Part shown: piece by piece, positions 7,399 through 15,503 of the stretch
Layout of the letters: the number at the start of each line of letters is the position of its first letter
How positions within the stretch are numbered: position 1 is the first letter of the stretch
NCBI GenBank assembly: GCA_035998445.1
Contig: DASYHQ010000051.1
Location: forward strand, 62,001 to 126,000
Length of the DNA: 64,000 nucleotides
Direction: 5' to 3'
Origin: Tepidisphaeraceae bacterium
Lineage (GTDB): Bacteria; Planctomycetota; Phycisphaerae; Tepidisphaerales; Tepidisphaeraceae
Position numbers and translations under genes: made by a program
The notes under the pieces: model-generated
The model's input: the letters and a program-made list of their open reading frames with translations, nothing else
The model's database searches: none
Told to the model about the DNA's origin: nothing

Positions 7399-7967
7399 TC
7401 ACGTCTTCGGGCCAATAGCGAACCACGAAAACACAAAGAGTGTTGCGCCGATTGCGCGTGGATGGCGCAGCGCGAGCGTAAAGAAGGACAGTGCGCTCTT
7501 TGACAATTGAATAGGTGACGTGCGGTGCATCACGCAGCTCATCACGATCAGTCGATGGTGCAGAATGGTGCATAATGGTGCACGGAGTCGCGTTTGCGCT
7601 TACCCAGACCGCCGCGGTGAACCTTTGCCGTCTTCTTCGCGGTCCTTCGCGTCCGCCCTTCGCGAGATTCGCGTTCGCATTTTCAACGTAGAGGCGTAAT
7701 AGAGACAGACAAGAACGGACCGATGCACTTGAGAAAGTGGCCCGTTACCGAGCCGTCATCCTGAGGTACTCCGAAGGATCTCCCCCCGTACTACGTCGCG
7801 AAGAGATCCTTCGGGGTACCTCAGGATGACGGTTGCTTCGTCAAATGCATGTGTCCGGACAAGAATGTCCGTCCCACCAAGAGAGGCAAAGGCCGAATAC
7901 GGGGGAAGCCGGGGGGAGAGACAGGCAGGAATGCCCGTCCTACAGAAGAGGGGCCCGTGACGCGGCG
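7399..7967. other. Long intergenic region with a palindromic element and short tandem repeats
   Basis: No credible gene in 569 bp between convergent folD and the ABC exporter gene. It holds three near-tandem copies of AATGGTGCA at about 7556-7582, a TTTGACAATTGAATAG stretch at 7499-7514, and the large palindrome at 7753-7832 annotated separately. Confidence 0.6.
7753..7832. repeat. Palindromic repeat element, 29-bp arms
   Basis: The arms 7753-7781 and 7804-7832 (containing GTCATCCTGAGGTAC and GAAGGATCT) are complementary with one mismatch around a 22-nt centre. Fragments of the same sequence recur at 36441-36453 (CCTCAGGATGACG) and 62745-62760 (GTACCTCAGGATGATG), so it is a dispersed family. 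Confidence 0.85.
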
Positions 7968-9872
7968 CTACGGGGCGACGATGCCGTGGGTTGGTTTCCA
8001 GTTGCGGGCGTCGGCGGCGGGGTCGACGTCGCCGGCGTTGCCGAACTGTTGGCGGACGAGTTTGGCGTACAGGCCGCCGCGGGCGAGCAGGTCGACGTGG
8101 TTGCCGATCTCGACGATGTGGCCGGCCTCCAACACAACGATGCGGTCGGCGTTGCGCACCGTGCTGAGGCGGTGGGCGATGATCAAGCAGGTGCGGTCCT
8201 GCATCAGCCGTTCCAGCGCCTGCTGGACTAGCGATTCGCTCTGGCTGTCGAGCGCGCTGGTGGCCTCGTCGAGGATGAGGATGCGCGGGTCCTTTAGAAT
8301 CGCCCGCGCGATGCTGACGCGCTGGCGCTGTCCACCCGATAGTGCCACGCCGCGCTCGCCCATGCGGCTGTCGTAGCCGTCGGGCAGGCGCTCGATGAAC
8401 TCGTGGGCGTTGGCGGCGCGGGTGGCGGCGAGGATCTGCTCGTCGGTGGCGTCGGGCCGGCCGTAGGCGATGTTCTCGCGGATGCTGCCGGAGAAGAGGA
8501 AGCTGTCCTGCTGCACGATGCCGATCGCCTTGCGCAGCTTGCGCAGACGGTAGTCGCGCACGTCCAGCCCGTCGATCACCAGCCGGCCGGCCTTCACGTC
8601 GTACAGGCGCGGCAGCAGCGAGACGAGCGTCGTCTTGCCCGACCCGCTGGGCCCCACCAGCGCGATGCGCTCGCCCGGCGCCACGTTCAGCACGATGTTG
8701 GCCAGCACCGGGTGGTTGCGCGGCTTGGGGGGCGGCAAGTCGCGGGCAGTTTCCTCGAGTTGGATGCGCGTCTCGTCGCTGTCGTCGTCGTAGTCGAAGC
8801 TGACGTTCTCGAAGCGCACCTCGCCGCGCGAGGGGCTCACGCGCGGGGCGTCGGGTTTCTCGACGATCTTCGGCGTGATGTCGAAGACCTCGAACACGCG
8901 GTCGATCGCCGACAAGCTGGTCTGCCAGATCACGTTGATCTCGGCGAACCGCCGCACGGGCAGGTACATGACGGCGAGGTAACCGAGGAACTTCACCACC
9001 TCGCCAGCGGTGATCTCACCGGTGATCGCCAGCCAGCCACCGTAGCCGATGACGATCGTCTGGCCGATGTGGATCAACCCCTCGCTGCAGGCGCTCACCA
9101 GTTGTGAGAGGTTGCTCTGGGTCATCACGCGGTCGAGGTGTTCCTCGGTATCCTCACGGAAGCGTTCGGCCTCGCGCTTCTCGGCGGCGTAGGTCTTCAC
9201 GAGCGCGATGCCGGCGAGCCGTTCCTGCACGTTGCCGCTGATCATGCTGATCTGGCTCTGCACGCGCGCCGAGGCGGTCTTCACGCGCGGGTTCAGCTTG
9301 CGGAACAGCACGCCGTACAACGGCATGATCGCCAGCGTCGCCAGCGCCAGCTTCCAGTTGATGCCGAAGATCAGCCACAGGCCGATCGCGAGGTTGAAGA
9401 CGTCCAGCGCCAGGTTCAGCAGCCCACCGTTGATGATCTGCGAGGCGGTCTGAATGTCGGTGATGATCCGGCTGACGATGCTGCCGGTGCGCTCCTTGGC
9501 GTAGAAGTGCAGCGACAGTCGATGCAGGTGGTCGAACAGGTCTTGCCGCAAATCACGAATAATGCGGTTGCCCAGCTTGGCCGACAGGTGCCCGCGCGCG
9601 AAGTGTGAGATCGCATGGGCGATCGACAGCACGACGCCCAACCCGATCAGCAGCCAGAGCCATTGCGTGCGCTCCTCCCACGTCGCGGGGTTGAGCGGTT
9701 GAATGACGTGGTCGATCGCCGAACCGATGAGCCACGGGAAGGTGTAGTTCAGCGCGAACTTGCCAAAGCCGGCGAAGATGGCCAGGGCCAACAGCGCACG
9801 GTAGTCGCGCACGTAGGCGAAGAATCGCCACATGGACGAGCGCGTCTGGATGTTCTCGGGCGTTTGGGACAT
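7968..9872 (-). CDS. MsbA-type ABC exporter, fused permease and ATPase
   Basis: 634 residues from the chosen ATG at 9872 (MSQTPENI); an earlier ATG at 9914 adds 14 atypical residues. One polypeptide carries a six-helix ABC type-1 exporter domain (about 1-310) with the coupling region HRLSLHFYAKERTGSIVSRI, then a nucleotide-binding domain with Walker A GPSGSGKTT, Q-loop IVQQDSFLFSG, signature LSGGQRQRVSIARA, Walker B ILILDEATSALD and H-loop IAHRLSTV. It should act as a homodimer or half-transporter exporting lipids, peptides or drugs from the inner membrane; the substrate cannot be read from sequence. A charged insertion (about residues 370-400, DDDSDETRIQLEETARD) inside the N-terminal beta region of the ATPase is unusual. 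Monocistronic. Confidence 0.93.
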   Translation of the reverse strand: MSQTPENIQTRSSMWRFFAYVRDYRALLALAIFAGFGKFALNYTFPWLIGSAIDHVIQPLNPATWEERTQWLWLLIGLGVVLSIAHAISHFARGHLSAKLGNRIIRDLRQDLFDHLHRLSLHFYAKERTGSIVSRIITDIQTASQIINGGLLNLALDVFNLAIGLWLIFGINWKLALATLAIMPLYGVLFRKLNPRVKTASARVQSQISMISGNVQERLAGIALVKTYAAEKREAERFREDTEEHLDRVMTQSNLSQLVSACSEGLIHIGQTIVIGYGGWLAITGEITAGEVVKFLGYLAVMYLPVRRFAEINVIWQTSLSAIDRVFEVFDITPKIVEKPDAPRVSPSRGEVRFENVSFDYDDDSDETRIQLEETARDLPPPKPRNHPVLANIVLNVAPGERIALVGPSGSGKTTLVSLLPRLYDVKAGRLVIDGLDVRDYRLRKLRKAIGIVQQDSFLFSGSIRENIAYGRPDATDEQILAATRAANAHEFIERLPDGYDSRMGERGVALSGGQRQRVSIARAILKDPRILILDEATSALDSQSESLVQQALERLMQDRTCLIIAHRLSTVRNADRIVVLEAGHIVEIGNHVDLLARGGLYAKLVRQQFGNAGDVDPAADARNWKPTHGIVAP

Positions 9873-10045
9873 GTGCGGATATTCCCCAATACCGCCGATG
9901 CCCCTGCGATGCAATGGACGACAACCCGCGACCGGCCTGCATTCGCCTGACTGGCCGCCTTAGCGGCTGTTTTTGCCAGGCTCAACCGATGACCTTGAAG
10001 AGCGTGAGGAGGACCCATGATCCGTTCGCTTCACTTGCTGAAAGC

Positions 10046-10072
10046 AAAAAGGGCAGGCCCGGAGGCCTGCCC
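10046..10072 (-). terminator. Rho-independent terminator of the PhyH dioxygenase gene
   Basis: A 9-bp GC-rich stem (10051-10059 and 10064-10072, 4-nt loop). Read on the minus strand it is followed by TTTTTGCTTT. It lies 34 bp after the stop at 10106. Confidence 0.85.
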
Positions 10073-10105
10073 CTGCATCATCACATTGCGGCTCGAAAGC
10101 AGCGT

Positions 10106-10981
10106 CTAGTGAACCGCGCCCATGCTGGCTTCCAGCGTGCCGCACGGCCCACCACCGGTCGCTTGGGCGATCTCGAGCACTTCACCGCGGAAGGTCAGGG
10201 GGCGCTTGTACCAATGCGACAGCTCCTGCGCGTTGCGCGGTACGTAGTGGAAGATCAGCGATCGGCGGAAGCGGTCCTTGCTGGTGTTGGGATTCGACCC
10301 GTGGATCACGCTGCCGTTGAAGAACAGCACGTCACCGGCCTTCAACCGCACGATTTGCGGCTCCTTACCGGCCGGGGGCGACACGTGGTCGGTCGTGAAG
10401 AAGCGCGCGGGGTCAGCCTTCTCCGGGCAGGCGATGTCGAGGTCGCTGGTCTCCGGCACGCACATCATGCCGCCGTTCTCCTCGTCGGCGTCGTCCACCG
10501 CCACCCAGGCCGCCATGCATGTGCCCGGCGACACGCGCAGGTAAAAGTTGTCCTGATGCAGCGCCTGCCCCCGCGCGCCGGGCGGCTTGAAGTAGAACAT
10601 GCTCTGCACGGCCACCGGTTCGTCCTGCAAAAGGGCCGTCAGCGCGGCCTCCAGCCGGGCGTCGAGCAGGTACTTCAGCGCCACCTTGCCCACGGACTTC
10701 TCGTCGTGCAGGTGGGGATGCATCATGCGCGGGTAAAACGCCAGCGGGTCGGCAGGGTCGTAGCCACCGTTGTTGCCGTCCACCTTGCCGCGGCGAATCT
10801 CGCTCAGGCCATCGATCGGCCCGTCCTTAGCCGCGTCCATGAACGTCTCACGGATCTCGGCGATCTCGGCGCTGCTGAAGAGCTGCCGCGCCGCGATGAA
10901 GCCATCGCGACGGAACTGCTGCAACTGCTGGGGCGTGAAGATTTCGGTGGTCGGACGCTCGGTTGTCACGGAAGCGTTCAT
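10106..10981 (-). CDS. Phytanoyl-CoA dioxygenase (PhyH) family Fe(II)/2-oxoglutarate oxygenase
   Basis: 291 residues from the ATG at 10981, chosen because AGGAGA stands 7 nt upstream; the frame remains open to 11050. PhyH-type enzymes are cytosolic non-haem iron oxygenases hydroxylating small molecules with 2-oxoglutarate and O2. The iron triad is complete: H142-x-D144 (ALHQDNFYLR) and H227 (NGSVIHGSNPN), with R240 following as the likely 2-oxoglutarate carboxylate partner (RFRRSLIFHYV). The substrate is unknown; in planctomycetes such genes often sit beside AraC regulators, as here, where the divergent AraC gene starts 149 bp away. Probably regulated by that AraC protein (inference). Confidence 0.9.
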   Translation of the reverse strand: MNASVTTERPTTEIFTPQQLQQFRRDGFIAARQLFSSAEIAEIRETFMDAAKDGPIDGLSEIRRGKVDGNNGGYDPADPLAFYPRMMHPHLHDEKSVGKVALKYLLDARLEAALTALLQDEPVAVQSMFYFKPPGARGQALHQDNFYLRVSPGTCMAAWVAVDDADEENGGMMCVPETSDLDIACPEKADPARFFTTDHVSPPAGKEPQIVRLKAGDVLFFNGSVIHGSNPNTSKDRFRRSLIFHYVPRNAQELSHWYKRPLTFRGEVLEIAQATGGGPCGTLEASMGAVH

Positions 10982-11115
10982 CTCGGATTCTCCTGTTGGC
11001 CGATCGACATAGCACCGGCTCGGCCGGCCCTTGTTGCCCGCGGCAACCATGAACCAACGGCCAAAGCTTAGCCATCAACCATCGCCACGCGTGATAGCGA
11101 CGGATGCTAAAAAGA

Positions 11116-11121
11116 TATAAT
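11116..11121 (+). promoter_or_regulatory. -10-like TATAAT directly before the AraC gene (possible leaderless start)
   Basis: A perfect TATAAT lies 8 nt before the ATG at 11130 in an otherwise GC-rich divergent intergenic region. If used, transcription would start within a base or two of the initiation codon. No good -35 hexamer or ribosome-binding site is visible. The overlapping minus-strand TATATT could serve the divergent dioxygenase gene. Confidence 0.4.
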
Positions 11122-11129
11122 ATACTGCT

Positions 11130-11990
11130 ATGGCCAGCAAAGCGGTCGAACGCGACGTGACGTATCACCGGACGGTGACGGACCTGTATCCCGGTCACCT
11201 GCGCGAGGGTGCCGGTTATTACGCTTATCGGCCCGACGGCACCGCCGACTGGCTGATGATCTACACCGTCGCCGGTCGCGGCCGGTTCGGGCATGCTGGC
11301 GGCGACGCGATCGCTAAGCACGGCGACGTCACGCTCCTACGGCCCGGCACGCTGCACGACTACGGGGTCGAGGAGGCGCTGCAGCAGTGGGAGCTGCTGT
11401 GGGTTCACTTTCACCCGCGGGCGGCGTGGTTGGAATGGCTGGGATGGCCTGAAGATGCGCCCGGGCTGATGACCCTTCGCCTCGGCAGCGATGCGGTGTC
11501 CCATCGAGTACGACAGCGCTTCGTCGACATGAACGCGCTCTACGTCGGCCCGCACCGCCATGCCCGGCACCTGGCCATGAACGCGCTGGAGGAGATCGTA
11601 CTGACGTGCGACGGCGTCAACCCGCTCACCCAGCAGGTCAAGATCGACGCCCGCATTCGCGACGCCATGGAACACGTCGCGCGACACCTGGCTGATCGCC
11701 ACACGGTCGAAGACCTGGCCGAGGTCGGTGGGCTATCGGTGTCGCGGCTGGCGCACCTGTTCCGCGAGCAGACCGGCCGCACGCCGCAGCAGTTTGTGGA
11801 AACGCAGCGCATCAACCGCGCCACGCAGTTGCTGGAACTCAGCGGCAAGAGCATCAAGGAGATCGCCCACGAATTGGGCTTCGAAAACCCGTTCTACTTC
11901 ACGCTGCGTTTTAAGAAGCACGTCGGCGTCAGCCCGAAGGCGTACCGCCAGCAGCGCAAGATGGAGGCGACGGGGGCAAGCGGGAGCTGA
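11130..11990 (+). CDS. AraC family transcriptional regulator
   Basis: 286 residues. An N-terminal cupin-like sensor (about 1-160) contains the usual DWLMIYTVAGRGRF, HGDVTLLRPGTLHDYG and LLWVHFHP strands, and the C-terminal AraC DNA-binding domain has two helix-turn-helix motifs (about 180-280: VEDLAEVGGLSVSRLAHLFREQ and SIKEIAHELGFENPFYFTLRFKKHVGVSPKAYR). Such proteins usually bind a sugar-like effector and activate neighbouring genes. The likely targets are the divergent PhyH dioxygenase gene and the SGNH-like and DUF1080 genes downstream on the same strand (69 and 79 bp gaps). The ATG at 11130 has no ribosome-binding site but follows a TATAAT closely. Confidence 0.92.
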   Translation: MASKAVERDVTYHRTVTDLYPGHLREGAGYYAYRPDGTADWLMIYTVAGRGRFGHAGGDAIAKHGDVTLLRPGTLHDYGVEEALQQWELLWVHFHPRAAWLEWLGWPEDAPGLMTLRLGSDAVSHRVRQRFVDMNALYVGPHRHARHLAMNALEEIVLTCDGVNPLTQQVKIDARIRDAMEHVARHLADRHTVEDLAEVGGLSVSRLAHLFREQTGRTPQQFVETQRINRATQLLELSGKSIKEIAHELGFENPFYFTLRFKKHVGVSPKAYRQQRKMEATGASGS

Positions 11991-12058
11991 TTGATCCACG
12001 CCCCGGTTCGTGCGCGATCGCCATGGTTCGACGAACGCAGGAATGGTAACGTTATGCC

Positions 12059-13180
12059 ATGTTTCGACCTCGCACCTGCCTGTACGCGTTGTGCCTGACC
12101 TTGGTCATTACAACGATCGCGACCGCGCAGAAGGCGCGCATCGACTTTCTGCTGAGCGGCCACTCCCTGACGGACGAGCCGATCGGGCAGATGGTCCACG
12201 ACATCGCGACCAGCCGTGGGCACGAGGTGGGGTGGCAGCGGCAGAACGGCATCGGCTCGCCGATCTTCACGCGCACGCTCGGCCATCGTGGCGACCCGCG
12301 CGATCCGGTCGGGCAGCCCTGGACCGGCTATGCCTCGGCCCGCGGTCGCGATGGCGAGGCGATCGACCTCGTGCGCGAGCTGCGCCGGCCGGCGACGATC
12401 GGTGGCGAGACCTACACGCACCTGGTGGTCGCCGAGCGGCACGACTCGCTGAGCGTCGTGCAATGGGAGAACACCGTGCCGCTGTTGCGCCACTTCTACG
12501 AGCTGGCCCGCGAGGGCTCGCCGGACGTGAAGGGCTACTTCTTCACCACCTGGGCCGACGTGGCGGGCGTCGGCAGCAGCAAGGCGGACCCGGCGGGGTG
12601 GGTGCGCTACGAGCGCGCGCAGCTGCGCTTCTGGGAAGCGGTCGTCTCGCGCATCAACGACTCGCTGGCCCGTGAAAAACGGCCGGATCGACTTGCCACG
12701 CTTCCCGCGTCGGGCGCATTGGCCGAGCTCGTGCATCGCGCAACCACCGGTAAAGTGAAGGGCGTGACCGGCGGCACGGTACGGCAGACGATGGACGCGC
12801 TCTTCTCCGACGATGTCCACCAGACGATGCTCGGCCGGTACTACGTCGCCTGCGTCACCTACGCCTGCATCACACGGCAGTCACCGGTCGGGGCAACGCA
12901 TCCGCCGGAAGTATCGCGCGAGGCGGCGGCATCGCTGCAGGCGATCGCGTGGGAGTACGTGAGCGACTACTACCGCGGGAAGCCGCAGGGCCCACACCAT
13001 GACTTTGCGGCACGCGCCGAGAGCGCTCGCGCCTTTGTGCCGATGTTCTGGGCGTATCGGGGCCGGCCAGAGCAGAGCGAACAATCGGTCCGGTTCTTCA
13101 CGCGCGCGACGCTCGAGAACCCGTTGTGGACGTCGACCAACGTTGATGAATCGCAGTACTGGTTTCCGCGCTTGCCATGA
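12059..13180 (+). CDS. Secreted SGNH-hydrolase-like protein
   Basis: 373 residues with a signal peptide (about 1-23, LYALCLTLVITTIATAQ). Mature residues begin with a GDSL-like block, DFLLSGHSLTDEP, placing a candidate nucleophile at S36; a late DDVHQT provides a D-x-x-H pair as in SGNH block V. Family enzymes are esterases or lipases that deacylate glycans or small esters outside the cytoplasm. The central blocks (Gly of block II, Asn of block III) are not obvious; YTHLVVAERHDSL may occupy block III, so catalysis is not certain. It follows the AraC gene and precedes a DUF1080 gene on the same strand. The ATG at 12059 gives a clean signal peptide. Confidence 0.65.
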   Translation: MFRPRTCLYALCLTLVITTIATAQKARIDFLLSGHSLTDEPIGQMVHDIATSRGHEVGWQRQNGIGSPIFTRTLGHRGDPRDPVGQPWTGYASARGRDGEAIDLVRELRRPATIGGETYTHLVVAERHDSLSVVQWENTVPLLRHFYELAREGSPDVKGYFFTTWADVAGVGSSKADPAGWVRYERAQLRFWEAVVSRINDSLAREKRPDRLATLPASGALAELVHRATTGKVKGVTGGTVRQTMDALFSDDVHQTMLGRYYVACVTYACITRQSPVGATHPPEVSREAAASLQAIAWEYVSDYYRGKPQGPHHDFAARAESARAFVPMFWAYRGRPEQSEQSVRFFTRATLENPLWTSTNVDESQYWFPRLP

Positions 13181-13259
13181 CTCGCTCGCGCGGCTCGTTC
13201 GCCATTAGCCGGATTTGCGATGGCCCCAATCTGCCGCCAGCCCGTTAAGATCTCCGCCC

Positions 13260-13910
13260 ATGAACGCTCCCAACACGCTATCTGCCGACGAGACCGCCGC
13301 GGGCTTTCGCTTGCTGTTTGATGGCCGGACCACCGCCGGGTGGCGCGGCTACCGGCAGGAGGAGATCTACCCGCACTGGCGCGTGGTCGACGATGCGCTG
13401 ATGTTCCACCCCGAGCCGAACCCGCAGTACGGGCACGACATCATCAGCGTCGACCAGTTTCGCAACTTCGAGTTTCGCATCGAGTGGAGGCTGCAGGAGG
13501 GGGGCAACAGCGGCATTATGTACCACGTGCGCGAGACGGACGACCGGCCGTACATGACCGGGCCGGAGTATCAGTTGCTGGACAACGACCGGCACGGCGA
13601 CGCCCGTAACGGTCTCGATCGCCACACCGGGGCGTGCTATGCGCTCTACGCCCCCACGGAGCCCGCCAGCGCGCCGATCGGCACGTGGAACCGGACGACG
13701 ATCATCGTCGATGGCGGTGACGTGCAGCACGTGCTGAACGACCGCACCGTCTGCACGTACACGCTGGGCTCGGCCGACTGGCAGCAGCGCATCACCGGCA
13801 CGAAGTTCGCCGATTGGCAGGGATTTGCCGCCGAGCGCAACGGTCACATCTGCCTGCAGGACCACCTGGATCCCGTCGCGTTCCGCAACATCCGCATCCG
13901 CACGTGGTGA
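13260..13910 (+). CDS. DUF1080 (3-keto-disaccharide hydrolase-like) domain protein
   Basis: 216 residues, a single concanavalin-like jelly-roll. DUF1080 hallmarks in order: FRLLFDGRTTAGWRGY, a W-x-V-x-D-x-A-L-M strand, DIISVDQFRNFEFRIEWRLQEGGNSGIMYHV, GPEYQLLDNDRHGD, GACYALYAPTEPA, GTWNRTTIIVDGGDVQHVLN and GHICLQDHLDPVAFRNIRIR. Some members hydrolyse 3-keto-glycosides; many remain uncharacterised. Unlike most planctomycete homologues it has no signal peptide, suggesting cytosolic action. The ATG at 13260 starts MNAPNTLS; the earlier ATG at 13215 gives an unrelated leader. Convergent with the next gene. Confidence 0.9.
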   Translation: MNAPNTLSADETAAGFRLLFDGRTTAGWRGYRQEEIYPHWRVVDDALMFHPEPNPQYGHDIISVDQFRNFEFRIEWRLQEGGNSGIMYHVRETDDRPYMTGPEYQLLDNDRHGDARNGLDRHTGACYALYAPTEPASAPIGTWNRTTIIVDGGDVQHVLNDRTVCTYTLGSADWQQRITGTKFADWQGFAAERNGHICLQDHLDPVAFRNIRIRTW

Positions 13911-13946
13911 TGCGGATGCTGCGGCCAATCGTCACCGCAACGCCGG

Positions 13947-15374
13947 TCACCAGACGGTGATGACCGGGAAGTGCAGGTACGGCATGCCGTCGTCAACGGT
14001 CGGCGTGACGGGTACGTCGGGGTTGCGCGCTTGCTCGATATCGTCGACGATCTTGTGGCACGCGGCGCGCTGGGCCGGGTCGGTGGGCAGTTCGATCACG
14101 ACCGCTTCGATGCTGGACCGGCCGTTGATGTCGCGCATGCCGGTCTCGAACCAGACCGTCTTGGCACCGGCGGCGTACCACGCTTCAACCTTGTCGTTGT
14201 AGACGCCGGACTTGCCGTTGGCCACGTAGGCGCGGGCCTCGTGCAGGTGCTTGGAGTCGATCAGTTCCTGGATCTCCGCACGCGCTTCGGACTCGGGCGT
14301 TGCGCCGGGCCCGCCCGCTCCGCCACCGCCGAGCGTGCCCATGCCCACCGCGGCCACGCCGCCCCAACTGAGGACGCTGCTGAGCAGCAGGAATAGCAGC
14401 GCCCAACGAAGGATATAGTCGAACACCGCCAGCACGAGCACGACCAGCCACGAGTCGCCGGAGTCCATGCTGAACAGGTAGATCAGCAGCGCCCAGTAGA
14501 CGCCGAGCGAGATCGGAAACGAGATGATGCCGGACATGCCACTGGCGCCGGCCGATTCCAAAGCGGCTTCCACGATCGTGGTTACGCCATCGCTGAATGC
14601 CGCGATCGCGGCGAACTTCAGGGCGGCGGTCCAGATGCCACCGAAGCTCACGCCGAGCGGGCTGGCGACGATCATCGCGAAGACCATCAGCAGCACGGCC
14701 TTGAACGCTGTCATGATGCCCAGGCCCAGGAACGTCAGCATAAAGCCGGTCCCGGTCAGTTCGTATTTGAACGCGTGGTAACCGACGTACAGCGCGAAGC
14801 CGGCGAGGAAGACGCCGATCGGCGCGTAAACGTCGCGCGTCATGTCGATCAGGTTGGACGTCGCGAAGCGATCCTTCTGTGCCGCCGTCGGCCTGCCGCG
14901 GTAGCCCAGCACCGCCTGCCCGTTACCGGCCGCGCCACCTCGCCGCGCGACGGGGCGCGGTGGCGTGGGACCGTCGACGAACGCGGGCGCCATGACCGGC
15001 GCTAGGGGCGGTGGGGCGACCTCGTCGCCGGACAGATCGAAGTTCTCGGTTGAAGTGTGACCGCCCCCCGACGGGGCCAGGTCGTACAGGTCGTCCAGTT
15101 CAACGTCACCCGCGGGCTTCGCCGCCGCCACCTTCACGGGCGCCGCGGTCTTCACCGGTTTGGCGACAACGGTTGGCGCCGGCGTTACCGGCACGACCAC
15201 GCGCGGCGCAGCGGCCTTGGGCGCCGCCACTGGCACTGGCGCGTCCATCGATGCCGGCACGCTGATGATCGTGCCGCACTTGCACTTGGCGCGCTTACCC
15301 GCCAATTGCGGTTTCCATTGAAACGACTTGCCACACCCACTGCACGTGAGTTTCCCCGTAGCGGTGCTCGACAT
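13947..15374 (-). CDS. Zinc-ribbon multi-pass membrane protein of unknown function
   Basis: 475 residues, family not recognised. The N-terminus has a compact zinc ribbon, C-x2-C then C-x-C in LTCSGCGKSFQWKPQL and GKRAKCKCGTIISV (about residues 8-40), followed by a Pro/Ala/Val-rich linker (about 45-190), five or six hydrophobic helices (about 200-365, for example VFLAGFALYVGYHAF and VLVLAVFDYILRWALLFLLL), a Gly-rich turn, and a C-terminal soluble domain (about 375-475) starting ARAEIQELIDSKHLHEAR and containing YAAGAKTVWFETGM. The ATG at 15374 is chosen because it begins at the zinc ribbon; the longer frame to 15671 runs opposite another gene. The same zinc-ribbon-plus-linker module occurs on other planctomycete membrane proteins. 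Confidence 0.7.
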   Translation of the reverse strand: MSSTATGKLTCSGCGKSFQWKPQLAGKRAKCKCGTIISVPASMDAPVPVAAPKAAAPRVVVPVTPAPTVVAKPVKTAAPVKVAAAKPAGDVELDDLYDLAPSGGGHTSTENFDLSGDEVAPPPLAPVMAPAFVDGPTPPRPVARRGGAAGNGQAVLGYRGRPTAAQKDRFATSNLIDMTRDVYAPIGVFLAGFALYVGYHAFKYELTGTGFMLTFLGLGIMTAFKAVLLMVFAMIVASPLGVSFGGIWTAALKFAAIAAFSDGVTTIVEAALESAGASGMSGIISFPISLGVYWALLIYLFSMDSGDSWLVVLVLAVFDYILRWALLFLLLSSVLSWGGVAAVGMGTLGGGGAGGPGATPESEARAEIQELIDSKHLHEARAYVANGKSGVYNDKVEAWYAAGAKTVWFETGMRDINGRSSIEAVVIELPTDPAQRAACHKIVDDIEQARNPDVPVTPTVDDGMPYLHFPVITVW

Positions 15375-15503
15375 GTTATGCTCCCCGGAACGTACTGAAC
15401 CCTGAGTCCATATCATCGTCGCAATCGGCGGCAAAATGGCAAGAGGCAGATTCGTCCGGCCTACTTGGCCGCTTGTGATGGCAGAACGCGGAGGACATTC
15501 TCG

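Noticed and set aside
7499-7514. TTTGACAATTGAATAG as a CRISPR leader or rRNA-type processing signal
   Set aside because: No array, repeat or RNA gene follows it.
7833-8231. Plus-strand frames overlapping the ABC exporter gene
   Set aside because: They are shadows of the minus-strand exporter coding sequence, which has all its motifs.
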